Part shown: piece after piece, positions 1 to 15,000 of the stretch
Layout: each line of letters opens with the position of its first letter
Position numbering within the stretch: the stretch's first letter is position 1
Assembly: GCA_027627225.1 (NCBI GenBank)
Contig: CM051029.1
Location: 25,676,851 to 25,740,850 of the forward strand
Direction: 5' to 3'
Length of the DNA: 64,000 nt
Origin: Congeria kusceri
Lineage: Eukaryota; Mollusca; Bivalvia; Myida; Dreissenidae
Notes under the pieces: model-generated
Told to the model about the DNA's origin: nothing
The model's database searches: none
The model's input: the letters and a program-made list of their open reading frames with translations, nothing else
Position numbers and translations under genes: made by a program

Positions 1-89
1 CGTGGCCAATGCTCGTTGCGATTCCGCAACACATGTTTGCGTATGCGCGGATGGTTTTTATGACAACGGACAGGATGAATGTCTTCCAA
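1..89 (+). CDS. Exon 1 (partial): EB/EGF-like cysteine module
   Basis: The reading frame starts at base 2 and shows the spacing C-x6-C-x-C-x10-C with a GFYDNG turn, typical of EB or EGF-like modules. The donor is GTATGG at 90, phase 1. The exon probably begins upstream of the window. A competing frame from base 9 runs into the intron and is not used. Confidence 0.75.
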
Positions 90-3000
90 GTATGGTTAAA
101 TAAATGCTCGAATAAATGGAATGTTATTTTTCTTAGAAATTCTCAACCAACATCAATGTTCTTATACGTTTGTCAATCTAATATGTTACTTTAAAATTTG
201 AAATAATTGTACAATGCCTAAATATTTGTAATCACAATCGTTTTTGCCTCACGGATGGTTTTGTCATTTTGCTTCAGTCTTAGGCAAAGAGTGTTCACCA
301 GATTACTACTGCGGATCTGACGACTATGTTTGTGACGTAACTGTCTGCGTGTGTGCAACAACTCGAACTGAGCTTAATGGCAGATGCATCATGGGTAAGT
401 GTTTTATTAATTTTGTTTATCTTACGGGTTTCTAACTTCTAATTCTACTACTGCTTCTAAATGTACTACTACAATATTACAAATACTACTACTGCTTCTG
501 CTGCTGGTGTTGATGATAAATATGATGTCGATAATTTTAATAATACTAAACAGAAGAAGAAAAACAATAGTAATACATTGTTGATGTCCTTTTTGTTGCT
601 TCTTTAGCTACTTAGGTTCTTAAATGTACGTTCAGATACCGCATGCGACGCGGAAGTTCCAACATTGCCCGATATTCTACGCAGATCTCCGAGCTACATC
701 CTGTCCGAGAGGGAAGTGGTCATTCGAGACGATGCCCTGCCAAAGGGCTGGTACAACATCGGTAACCGCATGCTGTCCACGCAGTCCAGCGTCCCCGTAG
801 GAGGCTGTGGAACAAAATGGCCGATTTATATGACATGTAGGTAGCCTTACACAAAGTGGCCAATGAATGTGACATGTAGGTAGCCATGCAGGAGCAAAGT
901 GGCCAATGTATATGACATGTATGTAGAAATACAGGAAAAATTTGTCCAATGTATATGACAAGTAGGTAGTCATGCAGAAACAAGGTGGCCAATATATATG
1001 ACATGTAGGTATAAATGCTCGAATAAATGGAATATTATTTTTCTTAGAAATTCTCAACCAACGTCAATGCAGGAACAAAGTGACCAATGTATATGCCATG
1101 TAGGTAGCCATGCATGAACAAAGCTGCCAATGTATATGACATGTCGGTAGCCGTGCAGGAACAAAGTGGCCAATGTATATGACATATAGGTAGCCATGCA
1201 GAAACAAAATGGCTAATGCATATGAAATGTAGGTAGCCAGGAATAAAGTGGCCATTATATTTGACATGTAGGTAACTCTATAGGAACGAAGTGGCCAATG
1301 TATATGACATGTAGGAAGCAATACATGAACAAAGTTGCCAATGTATATGACATGTATGTAGCATTACAGGAATACATTGGCCAATGTATATGACATTTAG
1401 GTAGCTTTACCGGATCTAAATGACTCATGTATATGACATGAAAGTAACACAGTGGTCAGTGTATATGACTGTACGTAACACTACAGGAATAAATTGGCCA
1501 ATGTATATGACATGAAGCTTACAATAACAAAGTGTCCAGTGTATACGAAATTAAGGTATCCGTACACTGACAAAGTGACCAATATATATGACATGTATAT
1601 AACTTTACAGAAACAAATTAGCCAATGTATGTGACATGTAGATAATCTTACAATAACAATGTTGCCAGTATTAATGACATGTGGATTACCTTATAGAAAC
1701 AAAGTGACACATTTATATGACATGTAGCTTACTTGACACGAACAAAAAGATCAATGCTAATGACGTTTCGGTTAACTTCGATGAAGAAGTAAGTGATGCA
1801 TGTAAGCAGACATTTGTAAGTCATACATAGTCGTATATGACAACATACTGCGTATTTGACATAAATGTTTCAAACTGTGTACATTTTTTTTACTGATGAG
1901 AGCATATTTAATTAAAGTGAACAGTGTATATGAACTGTTGATATTATCATTCAGATACTATTTGGCATTACTCTATATATGTTGTATGTAAATATAGGTT
2001 CAATAAAATATTCTGCATGCAGTATTATCTTTGTTCGAAACAAAAGAAACATTTTACTCGCAGCTTTTGGAATATAGGTAAGCATATGCAAAGACTGATG
2101 TCTCAGCTTTAAAAATATTGTGTGTGTGTGTCTTTTTGTGTACTAAAACGTTTTGATGTTGGTTATAGCCCCTGTTACATATCTCGGCGACGGCAGTGAA
2201 GTCACACGTAATGTCCGGCTGGTCAGTAGGAGCGGCATACCGGACGAATTTCCGGTCACCATTCGCAAATGTGGCGCTGACCACCATATATACATCCCGC
2301 AGACGCCGATTGCATTTGCAGGATACTGTCTTGGTATGTACACATACACTTTTGTGTGGTTAATGATATGATTGTAATGTGTATCTTTGTACCTTTTAAT
2401 TAACATAATATATGTCCCACTAAAATGTACGAACTTGCCCATGATTAAAGTTTAACCTTTCATCTGTCATATAAACCACATACTTTTTATGTGATGTTGA
2501 GTTATAACTCAGAATTTTATGTTTCATAAGAATCAACCTCAATGAACATTTGACATGAACACGCCAAATTAAGATAAACGTTGTTTTCTGAATATCAAAC
2601 GCACGACACAACATTTCTTATGCTGTATTTTATTGTGCATATGGGTTAGAAATAGAATTCATGTTGTAGATACATAATTTATATCGACAATATTGTAATG
2701 TTTAGATTCCGGCTTTGATTCCAACTCCGGCAAAAATTCAACTGGTAGATGGGCCCTGCTCTCGCAAGATCTAAATTTCATCGCAAATGTACCGGAAATA
2801 AACTTTATCTGCCAAGTTCTAGACGATGAACACAGTAATTTCCAGTGCAGACTCTGTACTGGAGATTTTTACTACATTAGCGATGATTTCTACTACACCG
2901 TTAACTGGTAAGGCTCTTGTTCATATTAAAGTATGAAATGGCATACCATAAATAGGAACGTATTATGTCTTATATGGCAATTTAAGTATATACTCTGTTA

Positions 3001-6000
3001 CATGTTGTTGGTACGGGTGTACACAGAGGCGTTCAAATTAAAGACATATTGAGTACCTAGGTAAGCAGTCACAGATTACTGTCGTTATTATTAATCGCAA
3101 CATTTTCAATGTACCTGTAATACGACTTATTCCAAAACGAAGTTGCTCGAACGTATTTCTCATATGTTAATATAAATGATGGTGTGTGCGAGTGTTCTTA
3201 AATAAATTGATTTTGTGTCTCCCTCTGAAAAAAAAAAATGACGTATCTAAGTCAATTCATTCTCTACACCTTAGTGCTATGGTACCTGCATGTGTAAAAG
3301 CAATTGCCATATATGTGTTTATATTTTTATATAACTCAGAAACATACACCCGATTTCATGACCATTGCTTTTGTCTGCATATTGCATTCCCTAGGTACGT
3401 CAATGACCACCTTTGTACGTCCCGTGGCCCGTTCCAGCGACCCGATCTAAGAAAGTCACTATTGACTGAAAGTATGTTGCGAGACGGGTGTCACCAGTCA
3501 ACGATTGGTTTTAAGGTAATTTGCGTTACAAATAGTCAACAGTTATATGCTACATTAATTGTTAGCATTATTAACGTAATAATTAATAACCAAAACTGCT
3601 TCATTTCAACAGAACGTAGTCAGAACGAATTCTGAATTAATAATTGTATAATATTGTTTCGTCCTTAAAATATTAGCATGGTGACTTCCAGGTACAATGT
3701 TCGTACGAGTGGTCCTTGACGATGTTTGGACCAAGATCGACTCCAGTAACAAGTAACAGCATAGACACTGGAGTACCAGCAGTAAGTTACTTGTACAACT
3801 ACATGTTTGCATTTGTGTTATGTTCAAGCCGCAGTCCATAGAATATAATTCAATATATATTTAATTGACATAATTTTTAATGAACGTTAATGACGTTTAT
3901 CTGACTGAAAACGGTTTCTTATTTACGAAATGCATTTTATGATGTCTTTGTTCGAAAACGCTTGGTACGAACGGAATATACACTAATGTACATACTGATT
4001 TACTACAGAGGCATCACCAGCTCTCGCATACAGATGATTGTACGATAAAAACTTACCAAAACGTTATTATTTTACCGATTTCAATGGGTTTTTTGCGTAT
4101 TTTTATCGGAAAGATGTCCATTAGAAACGATTTCTGCTTAGTTATATTTTTATTAACATATTTCTGGACCTCTGCTTTAACGAAGTTGGAGGTATTATTT
4201 CGAAAATTATCACAAACCTGATTATTTCTTTCTAATATCTGAACGGATTTTGATGTATTTACTGTTTGTCAAACATTATTGTTGAAACGTTTCCAAATGT
4301 ATGGGGAACAACTATGTACAATGAAATCCACTTCTATCGATATATCGCATATACCGATGCTGAAACCAATTTCACGGTTGAATCGGTATATATTTCAATT
4401 GAATCAACATCGGTTGTAAAACTATAACGCATGTGAAAGACATTGATCTGGGTTAACAGTCAACAGTATACGGTCTGCTTGATTAAATAATCATTGTTGT
4501 GATAGTCAATACCAATGGGCCTCTAATGTGACTGTCCTTATAATTGGCTCATTATTTTGTAGAAATACCATTGGTTTCTTGCGTTAGTATTTATTGACGG
4601 CATGGTCACAGAACATGATTATTAGAATGAAAATATTTGCACACAGGCCGTGAAAATAATGAAAATCAGTAACCGTAATGAACTTTGTAAACTATCCTGA
4701 ATATTTATAATATTTTAACAAATTTCATTTGTTGATGTTCTTGTTAATATCATTAAGTGTTTGAACGTAAAATGCTCGGTACTTTGCGTCTTTCTATGGT
4801 TCGACGATATCGTTACAAGCGGAATTAGCTGTATTATGTATATGTTAATATGTTAATGAGTATGTGTTCTATATATGTCAGCATAATGCTATTTTACATT
4901 TCTTACAGGACACCATTTTTCCGCCAAATGACGTAACGTCACTGTATGACGTCGACGTCTCTTCCTTTGTTTATATATATTATTTTTATTACTACTGATG
5001 AAGGCATCATGCCGAAACGTTTAGTGTATTAAAATTAAATAAACAAACGTGTTTGTGCGATAATTATTATTATTAATAAGGACCAGTATTAAATGCGCCA
5101 TTTGATATATTGAAGCAATTCCTTACCATTCCGACTGACGGTTCAAGTCAGGCATTAATATCATCCACACCGCTCGGCTGCACGAATGATACCTCCACGA
5201 CCTCTTTGTCGATGTTATGTGAAATCGAGTTCCCTTTAAAGCGTTCGCACTCCGACACTTGCCCGCCAACAACAAACACCAACGACCACCATTTTTGTGG
5301 CGCCCGCCTTGTTGGTCTGACGAGTTATGGACTAGATTGGCATGGATCATGGGAAAGTTTCATTCACAATGTTCGAAATGGATACGCATATGATTATGTA
5401 ATGGGAAGGACTATTGCTACGCATCACAAACGAATAGTTTCTCAAGAGAGTAACAGTATAGTAGATCGGTACACCGAAGAGTATTGCCCTAGCTCCGGAG
5501 GACAGGGTACCATTTGGGAGGGATACACACTGCCTTCACAAAAGGTAAACTTAGTCAGTAAAATAGCTGTAAGTATGTATACCAATTATGAAATATGAAA
5601 AAAAATAAGATTAAACAAACAGTCATTTAGAAGTTAGTAGAAGTGACGTTGATGTCCATTGTTTACAGACTGAATTCAGTTTACGGTAAATTATGTTAAG
5701 ATTTTAGTTTTGTATCCATGACAAGTGTGATTTGTTTTCATTTCATGATTAAACATCTTGTACTTTGTTTTTGAAGGTTTGGAATATTTTGCTTCTTTTG
5801 TTGTACATTTGCTTTTCTGTTAGTGATACATCCTGTAGTAGAAAGATCGATTACATACATGTTTTTGGTGTTATTTTATTCGAATCAAATATGCGGAAAT
5901 CCCATACGCCAAATGAACAAACAAAATAGCTTAAGCAGAATTGTCGCGCATTAAGGGTTTATTTGCTCTTCATTTCAGATTACTGTGAACAACCAGAATA

Positions 6001-9000
6001 CAACAAACAGTACATGTTCAATTCGATGGAGCAAAGACGATAAACAACCAATGCTGACTAAAACAAAAGGAAAAGAGTAAGATACTGGTTTGCTGAGTAT
6101 GTTGTTGTAATGTCCAACCATTATAATGCATACTTCACTGATTTGAACTGATGCTCTAAATAATAATTATTAATCATTATTAAATACCTTAAGTTATTTA
6201 CAACAGTGCCTATTTAAACAAAGAATTCATAAACCAGAAAACAGTTCTCAATCCATGCACATTCTGTTTATTCAAAGACCTCTTGCATGTATCAAGGACG
6301 TTATTACCACCCTACCCGAAGCCTTAGTGATACAACACCATTTATGTACATAAATACACGTTGTTTAATTGCTTTTAGCTAAGATTTAACAAAACCAGTT
6401 GGGTTGACATTTTAAATGTTCACGACTATTGAATTCAATGACCAAATGTTATACATGATATGTTCCTATCGACTTATCATAGAGGAGCGCCAGTTACAAA
6501 ATGCACGAATACTCATTGTATATGTTTAAATACTTATATACTTGCATTATATATATTTGCAAACATTTGTATACGTATACAGATCCTGGAGCATTCCCAT
6601 TGATGTGACGGGCGAATTTATGCTGTTCAGAAGTTTGGCATATCCTGTTGAGGTAGAAATTTGCACCACCATGTTGTTTTTCTTGCAATGACTAAGCGTC
6701 GACACGTGTATGCTACATATATTGCGTACATTTGCATTACCAAAAAGTACACCGACTTTATTTATTATAGAAATTGTATTGTTCGTCTATATTTGCTGAT
6801 GTAAATAATTGTTTGTACTATTTCTACTCGTAGTACAAGCTGTTTTCACTATTATAATATGCAAGTAAATGATGTACAATGTAGCTTAATTGCCATACTA
6901 CTTGTAATTCAATACCGACAAAACAGGTAAAATATCATTTGTATAATATACTACAATCAAGTTCAGATTCGCAAAACATATACTGTTTATAATGCTCTTC
7001 GTACAGGTCCAAATCAAGACGGAGAGATGCGCATCTTCTCACACAGTCTGTGTGTGCGCTCTTACCTTCCGAGACGGCAACACAATCTACACCGTTGGTA
7101 TCTGTGACGGAATAACGACCCAGGGATTCCTGTGGGCAGCCGCCGATGAGAAGCTCACTTTAAGATACACTGAAACAGGATCGGTACGTTTTGAATACAG
7201 TACATTTTTATTTGGAAGGCATTCTAATTTTGATTACTAAACTTGAATTATGTATACAAAGTAAACTCATCTCGACTGACCTTCAATAAATTGTAATGTG
7301 TATTCCATTTTAGCTCACCTGAGCACAACGTGCTCATGGTGTAAATTTGTGATCGTCTTTTGTCGCTTTTTTAATGTGTGTATATAATAAACACTGTTAT
7401 CAGATCCGCGCTCTGAACGGAATGGACGGCTTATTGATCAAGGACTACTCTCTTCACTCACTGACGGTGGAGATATCTGACTCCAGCAGTATGGAGGACT
7501 TTACACAGTTAGACGGTCTCTGTGCCTTCGAGGACAACACGTTCAGGGCAAGCACTGGTGGTCTGATGCTCAGCAGTAACGGCTTCCTGGAGAGCTGGAG
7601 GTAATTGCATATTAAACTGATGATTGTCCTACCTTTTCTACGTTTAGGGTTGTTTAGGGAATTGATGGTATAACATTGTATCTAAGCTTAGTAGGGAACA
7701 ATAGGTTGATGGTCAGCACTGGTGGCCTGATGCTTAGCAGTGACGCTGCCTTGAGAGCTGGATCGAAACATATTGTTTTGGATGAAAAAGGAATGATATT
7801 ACTTGCAATCCATATCAAATGGAAATTTGATATATTGAACGTTAGGCAAAATAATTAATATTGATTTGCACTTGATTATTTGACTATATATACGGTTTCT
7901 TTGATAATTGGAAGGTATTTAATTGCATCTTCATTGGCAATTATATTGAACGTATTTATTTCGTAGAAGTACGTGTTTTGTAATATATAATGTATGGTGT
8001 ATCTTTTGTGAATCCTATGTATTGTAATAAGTACGCCGAATTATGTTTCATGTATTATGACGTCATGACGTCATTATAACGTCTTTGTCATAACATGTTA
8101 CCTGAAGAAGGCTTTTCAGCCGAAACGTTGTGATTAAATAAATTAACTATGTTTGAATCTGACTTCTTCATAAAATATATATTGTAATATATAATGGTAA
8201 TCAATGACTTAAGAATTGTAAATGAAATGAAATTTAATCCAAGACTACAATTGTTTTCAAACATTGCAGCATTGGCCCGCAGACAACCTCAAGTTTGTTA
8301 GCTCCGAAGCTGATCCACACACAGTATGCCTACCAAGAGACCCTGTACAGCTGCAGTTGTCCACTAGATTCGGAAGACATTTCTGGCTTCAGCAATAGCT
8401 TAACCACATCATACAACATGCAGTATGCTGGCGTTACAAAATGTTCCAAAGATGACGCTTACAACGTTACCCATGACGGAGAAACCTGGGTAGGAACGGT
8501 CGTACCGGACTTTGCGATCGAGAATGTGACGCTGGCGTTCGAATTCGTGAAAACGTCAGTTGGTAACAAAATATACGAACGTATAGCAGTGTGTCATTTC
8601 GATGGCTTCAAAGGATTCCTTTATGATATCTATTGGTATGTCACACACTTTGTATGCAACTCTATTAATGCATGTAGATTCCTACTATTTGGTGTGCATA
8701 TTGAATATTTGATGTGTGTGCTTATATCGCGGAATATATTGAATAGCTACTACTTGTTATGTCGTGACAAGTTTTACAATTCCGTAAAAAATATAACGGA
8801 GTTATTTTACTTCTAATGGAGACTGCGTTTCATTAATTGTTTCATTGGCTTAAATATATAGAAGTTTTCCGATTTACTGCTGGATTGATTAACAAAAACT
8901 TTGCACTATCTACATGTCATCATTGGCTATTCATGTGTATATTCTTGTCCATGTATAATTAATAAACATTTTAAGCTGAATGGTTTGTAAACATGTAGTT

Positions 9001-12000
9001 TCCTTAATAACAGCTTAACATTCACCATGGCAGTTACATATAGCAATGACGAAGATTAAGTTTTCATAAACAATTTGAATATAATATGTCATGCATCGAT
9101 GATACTAGTAATATAGCAGTGCTCTTTTTAAAAGTAGCAACAAATATGATACATTTATATATAGGTACGCCGATGAAACCATGCTCCATAAGAATTCCAA
9201 ACAGTCGCTGACAACTGCGGGTTTCAATAAAGTTCCATTTCAAACGCTTATGACGGCCTATAACTCTCACAGTCAAGGAGTGTGTGCAGTTAACAAATTG
9301 GTATGTGCATTACGATGAATATATTAGTTTACGTACATAAATCTAGTAAAATTGGTATACATATAAGAGTATTCTACTTAAAATAAGTATTGGCATTATT
9401 AATCACGGGAAACACTAGTGTACAAACAAAACCGAGTAAACTTATAGAAGATAATTCAAGCTTTAAGTAATGCAAATCGTGAGTTCATTAATGTCAGGTT
9501 AATGTGTCGAGCTAATAAATAAAAGTTGCTGATACTGTATATATTGGAAACTATTGTTTCACTATTGCAATATTTCTGTTTTGCATCATGGTCTGTTATA
9601 CAATTACAGCTTACATAAAAAGAGACTTAAATTGCAAATATTCAAACACGTTATTGAATGTAAATTTTAAATGTTCCAATCGGTTTCAGGTGTTACGCCA
9701 TGGGTCAAAATGCAGAACCAACTGAATTTATAATAATAAAATCTCCCATTGAGAATTTTTTATTGCAAAACATGGTAACTAACAGAAAGTTAAAACTAAA
9801 TAATTGTTTTTTCCACAGTGGCGTTGCGCCGTATCAGTGCTGAATACAAACGGCATCGAAGTTCTGGCAGCGTCCTACAGTGAACCCTTTGAGTTCATTA
9901 CAGTAAGTTCAGACATTTTGTGATCGTATTAAAACATATGTACAAGTTCAAAGAACCCGAGAGGATAATATAATTTTCTTGATCTAGTATGTAGTCGGCC
10001 AATACATTTGATTATAGGCAGCATAAATATATGGGACCCATATGGGTCCAATATGAGCTACCATATGGGGCCTGTATGGGCTAACGCTATGGGATCAAAT
10101 GGGATTTTGCAAACTATATTTGTGTGGGTCCCAGATGGGTTGCGATATGGGACCTATGTGGGTTCCATGTGGGCCCAAGATGGGTCCTTTATGGCATACT
10201 CATATAGGTCCAATATGTGCTTCGATATGGGTCCTGTATGGGCAATCCATATGGGGCCAAATGGAAGTTTGCAAACTGTAGTTGTATGGGTTCCAGATGG
10301 GTTGCGATATGGGACATATGTGGGTTCCATGAAGACCAAAGGTGGGTCCTATATGAGGTACCCATATAGATCCAATATGGGATTGGATATGGGTCCTGTA
10401 TGGGCAACCCATATGGGTCCAAGTGGGATTTTGCAAACTGTTTGTGCATGGGTCCCAGATGGGTTGCGATATGGGACCTTTGGACCCACGGTGGGTCCTA
10501 TATCGGCTACCCATATGGGTCCAATATTGGCTTCGATAGGGTTCCTTTATAGGCATCCTTTATGGGGCCATGTGGGATTTTGTTAACTGTTTCTGCATGG
10601 GTCCCAAATGAGTTGCATTATGGGATACATGTGGGTTCTATATGGATCCAAGATGGGCCCCCATTTATAGGCTACCCATATGGGACCCATGCAAAAGGTG
10701 TTTGCAAAATCCCACTTGGCCTCATATGAGCTGCCCAATTAGGACCCATCCAGGTTTCGATATGGGTCCTCTTTGGGTATCCTATATGGGACCCAGTTGG
10801 GTTTTGCTAACACTGTTTGCAGGGTCCCATGTAGGTTTCGTTTATGTAAAGGTCCTGTTTGTTATACATACATGATGCATTGCAAAATTCAATAAATAAT
10901 AACTATTCTATAAATGTTACTCACAAGCGCCGGAGCATATATATGTATATATATGTCATTATTAAAGTTCATTCTTTAATACAACAACACATTTAATCCT
11001 TTCTTACTTTAATTGGATTGCAATTTGCAGAATATAAAACTTACTAGTAATTAACATATGTCTGTTGTCGTTAAAAGGGTATTCAATAGATGTGTTAGTT
11101 CCTTTATGCATAATGTTCACGGAAAATGCATGTATGTACTATATATGTACAGTCAATCACTTGTTTTCTACATGTCAGCAGGAAAAATAAGCAATCACAC
11201 ACTATTCATGATGACATTTTGGCCTGTGTTACAAAAATGGACCATACCATTTAGATCATATTAACTAGTCTAGAAAGATACAATTCTGTAAATAAAGCAT
11301 GATTGTGAACTGCACACATGTGGCACAATAAAACAGCAATAAAAGAATAACACATTATGAGTAAATTCTGACACACCTAAAAGCCAAACACAGCGTGGAC
11401 AAAGCTAACACTTGATGTGACTCTATAGCACACAGCCTTTACTGGTAGTAAGGCATGGTAATGGAATCTAATGCGAGACAACTCCACCAGTAGATATACC
11501 AAGCTCACAGTATTGTATAGTATGGACCAATTAACCTAACAAAGACGTTTTAGTATGACTATATTATCAGAATTTACAAAAAAAATGTAAACATGTAAGT
11601 ATAGGCCTCCGACCCAGAATACAACATAAATGTCAGTTATACATACTGAAATATACCACCTTGCGTTCATAATATTGATAATATATTATGTATCAGGCAC
11701 AGAATACAGCATATATAACAATTTTAATCCTTGTACATTCCAATAGACAACTGTGTTATCATAGAATCTGGCCCAGAATACAACGTAAGTGTATATTATG
11801 GTTTCGAATCAATTCACACATACCAGTGTGTTTTTATATTGGCAATATAATTTATATATCCAACCCACAATGCAACATAAACAGTTTCAAACAATTCTGA
11901 TAGTTGTGTTTTCAAAATCTCAATATGAAAATGTATCGTTCCGAATTAGAGTACCGCATAATGATAACAGTGCAATACAAAACAATTCACATAGGCCAAT

Positions 12001-15000
12001 GTGTTAACTTATAAATATCTATTAACCATAGATTGAGATATATAGCTATTATTTTCAGTAGGCAAGCCTGTTATTTTGAAAGATGTCATTGCATACACCA
12101 TTGATATAAAACATTTGAGAATAGTCACAAGACAAAGGCTCACAAACTAATTCAAGTATGAAAATAGTTAGGGATGTGTTAATTTGTAAGAGCCACATCT
12201 CAATGATACTAACTTGATCATGCATTAATATTCAATATGTATAAACCGTTAAAACTTTCTCACATTTAATACCGAGCCTTCATTAAACAACAAATGAATC
12301 AAAACATAAAGCATGATCAAGATAATGTAAAATATAAGGAGGACTGATGTGGTGTAATCAAACTGTAAGCTAGCAATTCTAAACTATCAAGTATTTCTAA
12401 AAAAATCTTTCAAAAGTTAAAAAGTTATGTTTCTTGAAATAAACCTTTTTTTTTTTTTTTAAAAGAATATTAGTATATAATCTTTTTTTTTAACAGGTTA
12501 CATTACAAGCCTGACAATATTATAGGGAATATGTGAATTAACATGAGCTGTCTCAGGACAGGGCGCTCGACTATTCACTAACTTAAAGTCTTTGAAAGTG
12601 TAATATATTATGTCAGTGACTTTACATAATGACCATAAAAACGTATGAGAAATTTCAATTGAATACATGTAGTAATTACAGAGATATGCAAGGCTTCCAT
12701 TAAGGGAAGTTTGGGAGTAATTTACTGCCAGTTTTTGTCACAGAACTTCCAAAATTGCAGCCATATAAGTTGCTGAACTTCCAAAATTGTAGTAAGGAAG
12801 TTCCATCATGTAAGAATTAACACGTTAGAAGAACAATTAAGAAATTTTTGTAAATTTATACCTCTCTCACTGAATAAATTGGCATATAAGCACTTGATGA
12901 AAAAGAACTGCCTTAAAAAACCTTGAATTTTATACTTAATATACCAATTTCTGAAAATCTCAGGACTTCTGTAGCGCAATACTGTCAGAACTTCCAAATA
13001 TTATGAGCAAAACTTCCGAAATTAGAGGCCAGGAAGTTCAAACTTCCAGTTTTCAAAAGTTAATGAAAGCCCTGGATATGTACTTGCACACAAACTTTAA
13101 CTTGAATATTTCTAAGTACAAAAAAGGTCATAATTCTGCTTAAATGCTAGTCACAGTAATGGGCATTGGCTAGTTACATTATAATATGACCATGAAGACA
13201 TGTGAGAAGTTTCTGCTGAATATTTGAATTAGCTAAATTGCAGATAAGAGTTATAGACCTTGGTCAGTGACATTACATAATGACCCCGAAGACATGTGTA
13301 AAGTTCCAATTAAATATCTGTAGTAGTACTGTTGTTATTGATATATATACTTGTTGCACGCAACCTGAATTTTTTACGTACATAAAAAGGCCTAATTCTG
13401 CTAAATTGCAGGACAGATTTATGGGCCTTGGTCAGTGACCTTACATAATGACTAAGAAGACATGTGTGAAGTTTCAATAAAATATATGTAGTAGTACTGT
13501 AGTTATTGATATATGTACTTATTGCACGCAAACTTTAACCTGAATTTTCTAAGTACAAAAAGGGGCACAATTCTGTTTAATTGTAGGTCATAGTTATTGG
13601 TCTTGGTCAGTGACCTTATATGATGACCTTGAAGGCATGGGTTAAGTTTCATTTGAATATCTGTAGTAGTTACAGAGATACGGACTTGTTGCCCACAAAC
13701 CTTAACCAGAGCACTATGCCGACGCCGAAGAACCGGTGAGTAGTATAGCTCAAACTATTCGGTGAATAGTCGAGCTAAAACACATATACAATTATTTAAA
13801 ATTTAAGTCGATGTAGTACAACATTTTAGACTATGATTGCGATCATTTCACTCAAAGCAATTACAATTGCATCTTTTTTTTTTAAATTAAAAACTACTGG
13901 ATATAAATATCAAGTGTCAATAACACTGGTAATTATGATGTGCATTGTTTCTCTTATTTAGTGTGGTAAGGGCTAATGAACTTCATTGCTAATTGACTGT
14001 CTCTTGTTATGAACACGAAAAGACTGGACTCCATACAAGTTCGGCATTTACTGCCTTGTTAAAAGTTAATTGAACTCATCACTGTTTGGTTCTCAGAAGT
14101 ATGGGGTGTTTCACGGTTATTTATTTACATCTGCAGCATTTTGGGATCACACACACCAACAAGTAGCTGTTTTCAGTCTCCTCACTGTACGCTTGCCTTG
14201 CATTCTTGGTTCCTCGACCTTAACATATGTTCTGAAAGTACAAATTAAAAAATATGTGTTGAAATGAAATAAACATTAAGAAATGCATAGAATTCCAGAC
14301 AGTGCGAAACCTGTCAGAAAATCAGATGTGTCAGACAAAAAATGAGGGTGTCTGACAAAATTAATCACAAACCTTATACATATTATTATTTAATGTTAGT
14401 TAAACCTTTGTTTGATATATAAAGGAATTATTACTGCAACAATCAGTGTATGCATTATGTTATGCAAAATAAATAAATAATAATTAGTTAACAGTGTATA
14501 TGTTTTCAACATGTGGTGTATGCTTAACATATCATTGTCTGACAGATTACTTTGAGGTCTGGGATTCAAAAAATAAAATCTGATTAAAGTTGATATACAT
14601 GTTATGTACTCTTATAAACAAACAACAATTTTATTTTCATGAAATAAACAGCAATTTCATTTTCTCAACATATCAAACTTCTTTATCAATTTTGGACAAG
14701 TTGAAGTTTGACAAAATGTTGTTTTCCATCATTTCTGCTGAAGTTGTACTGTAGAACAAATGCTCTTTCATAATCTCCATACCTGTGTGAAGAAGGGGAT
14801 ACTTGTATGTATTATATATATGTAAAATATGTTATAAGCTATTTATAAATAAGCATTTAAAGGGACGAAAAAATGGCTTCCTATTGCACTATAAATTATA
14901 TTATTTGATAGAAATACGCTATTCTAAGGCATGTGCATTAAATAAATAAATATAATATAAAACACAATAAGATATTTGATAAAAACAAATTAGCAAAAAA

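Noticed and set aside
677..1321. Minus-strand frames with repeated CHIHWPL-type peptide
   Set aside because: Opposite strand of exon 3 and its junction array.
10008..10586. Long open frame on + (192 codons) and overlapping minus-strand frames
   Set aside because: They lie wholly inside the CATATGGG minisatellite; several frames on both strands are open because the unit has few stops, and no domain is present.
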